DNA of 64,000 bases from Pseudomonadota bacterium (GTDB lineage: Bacteria; Pseudomonadota; Gammaproteobacteria; Steroidobacterales; Steroidobacteraceae). Positions within the stretch are counted from its first letter, which is position 1, and each line of letters begins with the position of its first letter. The translations under genes and the position numbers were made by a program. The DNA lies in the NCBI GenBank assembly GCA_018241505.1, contig JAFEDS010000010.1:124001-188000 (forward strand), given 5' to 3'. The notes under the pieces are model-generated. The model had not been told where the DNA came from and made no database searches. It saw only the letters and a program-made list of their open reading frames with translations. Shown one piece after another: positions 61,648-64,000 of the stretch.

Positions 61648-63884
61648 CCATCGATCTCACCCAGTTTCACGATGCCTTCTTTGAAGAGAGCTTCGAAGCC
61701 CTGGACTCCATGGAGGCCGCGCTGCTGAAGCTCGATATCGGCGCGCCCGACAAGGAGCTGATCAACACCATCTTCCGTGTCGCACACTCCATCAAGGGTG
61801 GCAGCGCGACGTTCGGCTTCTCCGACATCGCCTCTTTCACGCACAGCCTCGAGACACTGCTCGATGAGCTGCGCAGCGGCACGATGCAAGTCACCATGCC
61901 GATGTCGGACCTGCTGTTGAAGTCGGTCGACGTGATGCGCGCAATGCTGCGCGCCGTGCAACAGAAAAAGCCGATCGACGCACAGAAGGTGTCGGACCTC
62001 CAGTTCGACCTGGAGTTGATGATCGCGCAGAAGGATACCGTCGCGGCCCCTGCGGCAGCGGCCCCTACGACAACGGCCCCTGCAGCGCCGCCGCCGGTTG
62101 TCATGTCAGCGCCGACCCCCAGGCGCTGGGAAATTGCATTCCGCCCCTTCCCCGAGTTGTTTGCTCGCGGAAATGATCCACTGCGCATGATGCGCGAGTT
62201 GTCGGAGCTGGGCGAGTTGGAGTCCATTGCGGATGTGCACGCCCTACCCGCCTTCGCGGCCATGGACCCTCAGTCGTGCTACCTGTCGTGGAACCTGCAG
62301 CTCACCGCCGAGGTCGAGGAAAGCGCCATTCGCGCGGTGTTTGAATGGGCTGAAGGCGATTGCGAGCTGACGATCAAGCTGACCGGGGCGCCACAGTCCG
62401 TTCAACCCGCCGCCGCGACCGCAGCAACGGCTGACGCCGCGCCGCCGACCCACGCCGTGCCAGCCCACGCCGGATCAGCCGTGCCAGCCCACGCCGGATC
62501 AGCCGTGCCAGCCCACGCCGGATCAGCCGCGTCAGCCCACGCCGCATCGCCCGCGCAGGCCCCAGCCGAATCGGCGCCGGCCGCTGCCTCTGCCGCGCTG
62601 CCCGCGGCCGCCACGACTGGCGCCACAAGCGCATCCGCCTCAGCGGCGCCACCGAAGCTCGAAGCTGTCCCCAAGGCCGAAGCCCCCATCGAAAAGATGG
62701 CCGACTCCGGTTCCATCCGCGTCAGTGTCGAAAAGATTGACGAGTTGATGAACACCGTGGGCGAGCTCGTCATCACCCAGGCGATGTTGAGTCAGCTCGG
62801 CTCCATGCTCGAAGGCCCCACCGCCGAACAGCTCCGTGGGGGCCTTGCACAACTCGAACGCAACATGCGCGAGTTGCAGGAGAGCGTCATGCGCGTGCGC
62901 ATGTTGCCCATCAACGCAGTGTTCAGCCGCTTTCCACGCATGGTGCGCGACCTGGCCCAGCGTCTCGGCAAGCAGATCGAGCTGAAGCTCACCGGTGAGC
63001 AGACTGAGCTCGACAAGACCGTTCTGGAAAAGATTGGCGACCCGCTCGTGCACCTGGTCCACAACAGCATCGACCACGGCATCGAGTCCCCCGAGAAGCG
63101 GCTCGCCGCCGGCAAATCAGCAGCGGGCACCGTGCACCTGGATGCGTGCCATCGCGGCGGCAACATTGCCGTTGAAGTCAGCGACGACGGTGGCGGCCTG
63201 GACAAGAACCGTATCCTCGCCAAAGCGAAAGATCGCGGCCTCGTCGGCCCGAACGACGTGCTGACGGACGAACAGATCTACGAGCTCATCTTCCTCCCGG
63301 GCTTCTCAACGGCCGAGAAGACCACCGACGTCTCCGGCCGCGGCGTCGGCATGGATGTCGTCCGCCGGAACATCAAGGAGCTGGGCGGCAAGATCGAGCT
63401 GCGCAGCGACTACGGCAAGGGGTCGAAGACCATCATCACGCTGCCGCTGACCCTTGCCATTGTCGATGGCCAGTCCGTGTCGGTCGGCGGTGAAACCTAC
63501 ATAGTGCCCCTCATCTCCATCGTCGAATCGATGCAGTTGAAGTCGGCGAATGTCAGCCGCCTGTCAGGACGGGGCGAAGTATTCTCGTTCCGCGGGTATT
63601 ACCTGCCCATCATCCGCCTCCACGAGTTGTTCGGCATCGAGCCGCGCACCCGGGTGCTGGATGAAGGGCTCGTGGTCGTCGCCGAGGGCGAAGGCCACCA
63701 GCGCGTTGGCTTGTTCGTCGACGACCTGCTCGGCCAGCAGCAGGTGGTCATCAAGTCGCTGGAAGCCAACTACGGTCACGTCAATGGGGTGTCCGGTGCA
63801 ACCATTCTCGGCGACGGCTCCGTGGCACTGATCCTGGACATTCCCGGTCTCATCCGCGCCACCTCCATACGTTCGGCCGCCTGA
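61644..63884 (+). CDS. cheA: Chemotaxis histidine kinase CheA
   Basis: Receptor-coupled kinase that phosphorylates CheY. It has 746 aa from the ATG at 61644. P1 has His48 in FRVAHSIKGGSATFGF. A P2-like domain is at about 150-250 (RWEIAFRPFPELFARGNDPL, MDPQSCYLSWNLQL). An Ala/Pro-rich linker (about 268-350) holds four 8-residue repeats. P3 begins with SIRVSVEKIDELMNTVGELV. The P4 ATPase has LVHLVHNSIDHGIES, VEVSDDGGGLD and GRGVGMDVV. The P5 CheW-like domain ends it (LSGRGEVFSFRGYYLPIIRLHE). A cheW gene follows. Confidence 0.97.
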   Translation: MTIDLTQFHDAFFEESFEALDSMEAALLKLDIGAPDKELINTIFRVAHSIKGGSATFGFSDIASFTHSLETLLDELRSGTMQVTMPMSDLLLKSVDVMRAMLRAVQQKKPIDAQKVSDLQFDLELMIAQKDTVAAPAAAAPTTTAPAAPPPVVMSAPTPRRWEIAFRPFPELFARGNDPLRMMRELSELGELESIADVHALPAFAAMDPQSCYLSWNLQLTAEVEESAIRAVFEWAEGDCELTIKLTGAPQSVQPAAATAATADAAPPTHAVPAHAGSAVPAHAGSAVPAHAGSAASAHAASPAQAPAESAPAAASAALPAAATTGATSASASAAPPKLEAVPKAEAPIEKMADSGSIRVSVEKIDELMNTVGELVITQAMLSQLGSMLEGPTAEQLRGGLAQLERNMRELQESVMRVRMLPINAVFSRFPRMVRDLAQRLGKQIELKLTGEQTELDKTVLEKIGDPLVHLVHNSIDHGIESPEKRLAAGKSAAGTVHLDACHRGGNIAVEVSDDGGGLDKNRILAKAKDRGLVGPNDVLTDEQIYELIFLPGFSTAEKTTDVSGRGVGMDVVRRNIKELGGKIELRSDYGKGSKTIITLPLTLAIVDGQSVSVGGETYIVPLISIVESMQLKSANVSRLSGRGEVFSFRGYYLPIIRLHELFGIEPRTRVLDEGLVVVAEGEGHQRVGLFVDDLLGQQQVVIKSLEANYGHVNGVSGATILGDGSVALILDIPGLIRATSIRSAA
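62457..62552 (+). repeat. 24-bp tandem repeats in the cheA linker
   Basis: Three identical 24-bp units GTGCCAGCCCACGCCG-GATCAGCC (62457-62480, 62481-62504, 62505-62528) and a fourth diverged one (62529-62552), encoding PAHAGSAV-like octapeptides between P2 and P3. In frame, so copy-number changes lengthen the linker without breaking CheA. Confidence 0.9.
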
Positions 63885-63901
63885 TCAAACAAGGATATGC
63901 A

Positions 63902-64000
63902 ATGTCAGCCAATGGACCAATAAAGACCACCGGGGATGGATCCCATCAGGTTCTGACTTTCGTTCTCGGCAACGAAACCTATGGTGTGGACATCCTGCGG
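63902..64000 (+). CDS. cheW: Chemotaxis coupling protein CheW (5' part only)
   Basis: The first 33 codons (MSANGPIKTTGDG, then QVLTFVLGNETYGVDILR) match CheW, the adaptor joining receptors to CheA. The rest lies beyond the window. It starts 17 bases after cheA; the short gap has AAGGA upstream of the ATG. Confidence 0.9.
   Translation, partial: MSANGPIKTTGDGSHQVLTFVLGNETYGVDILR

Noticed and set aside
62457-62552. CRISPR-like array
   Set aside because: The repeats are directly adjacent without spacers, in frame within cheA, and encode an Ala/Pro linker.

Overview
The window comes from a GC-rich gammaproteobacterium. The gene orders point this way: a Pseudomonas/Xanthomonas-type flagellar locus (FleQ- and FleR-like sigma-54 activators, fliE to fliR, flhB-flhA-flhF-flhG-fliA-cheY-cheZ-motC-motD), parE-parC, xseB-ispA-dxs, folE2, and glyA-nrdR-ribD-ribE with ribBA-ribH-nusB-thiL. 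The lineage is probably near Steroidobacter, Nevskiales or Xanthomonadales, but this is inferred from gene content alone. No rRNA, tRNA or CRISPR array was seen.

Regions. (1) 1-5.8 kb, leftward: an edge-truncated QseC-like sensor kinase and its regulator, a winged-helix regulator paired with a membrane protein, and a di-heme peroxidase-porin pair behind a promoter holding a 15/19 Fur box. (2) 5.9-12.8 kb, leftward: parC and parE, then rubrerythrin, a CCG-type Fe-S protein and DUF3501, with a palindromic operator at the rubrerythrin promoter. (3) 12.9-17.0 kb, rightward: xseB, ispA, dxs, folE2. (4) 17.1-29.6 kb, leftward: a kinase-cyclic-nucleotide-domain fusion, thiL, nusB, ribH and ribBA; then about 3.6 kb of accessory DNA (RES/ParS-type toxin-antitoxin pair, fused remnants of yhcG and hipA, an integrase remnant) splitting the riboflavin operon; then ribE, ribD, nrdR, glyA. 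(5) 29.7-35.8 kb: a histone-deacetylase-like gene, ettA, mprF and a zinc-ribbon protein. (6) 35.8-64 kb, rightward: about 28 kb of flagellar and chemotaxis genes.

The flagellar block holds visible parts of a regulatory hierarchy. A FleQ-like activator comes first. A near-consensus sigma-54 promoter precedes the FleR-like activator, and a consensus one precedes fliL. fliA encodes sigma-28, and a good sigma-28 promoter precedes the STAS-cheA-cheW operon. Most genes overlap or nearly touch, so translation is probably coupled. fliC, fliD and cheB are not in the window.

The most interesting accessory signals are the interrupted riboflavin operon, with a LexA-box-like palindrome at the surviving ribBA promoter; a toxin-antitoxin operon with four 8-bp repeats in its leader and an antitoxin carrying a large unexplained N-terminal region; and several housekeeping proteins with low-complexity insertions (RibD, NusB, FlhF, CheA).
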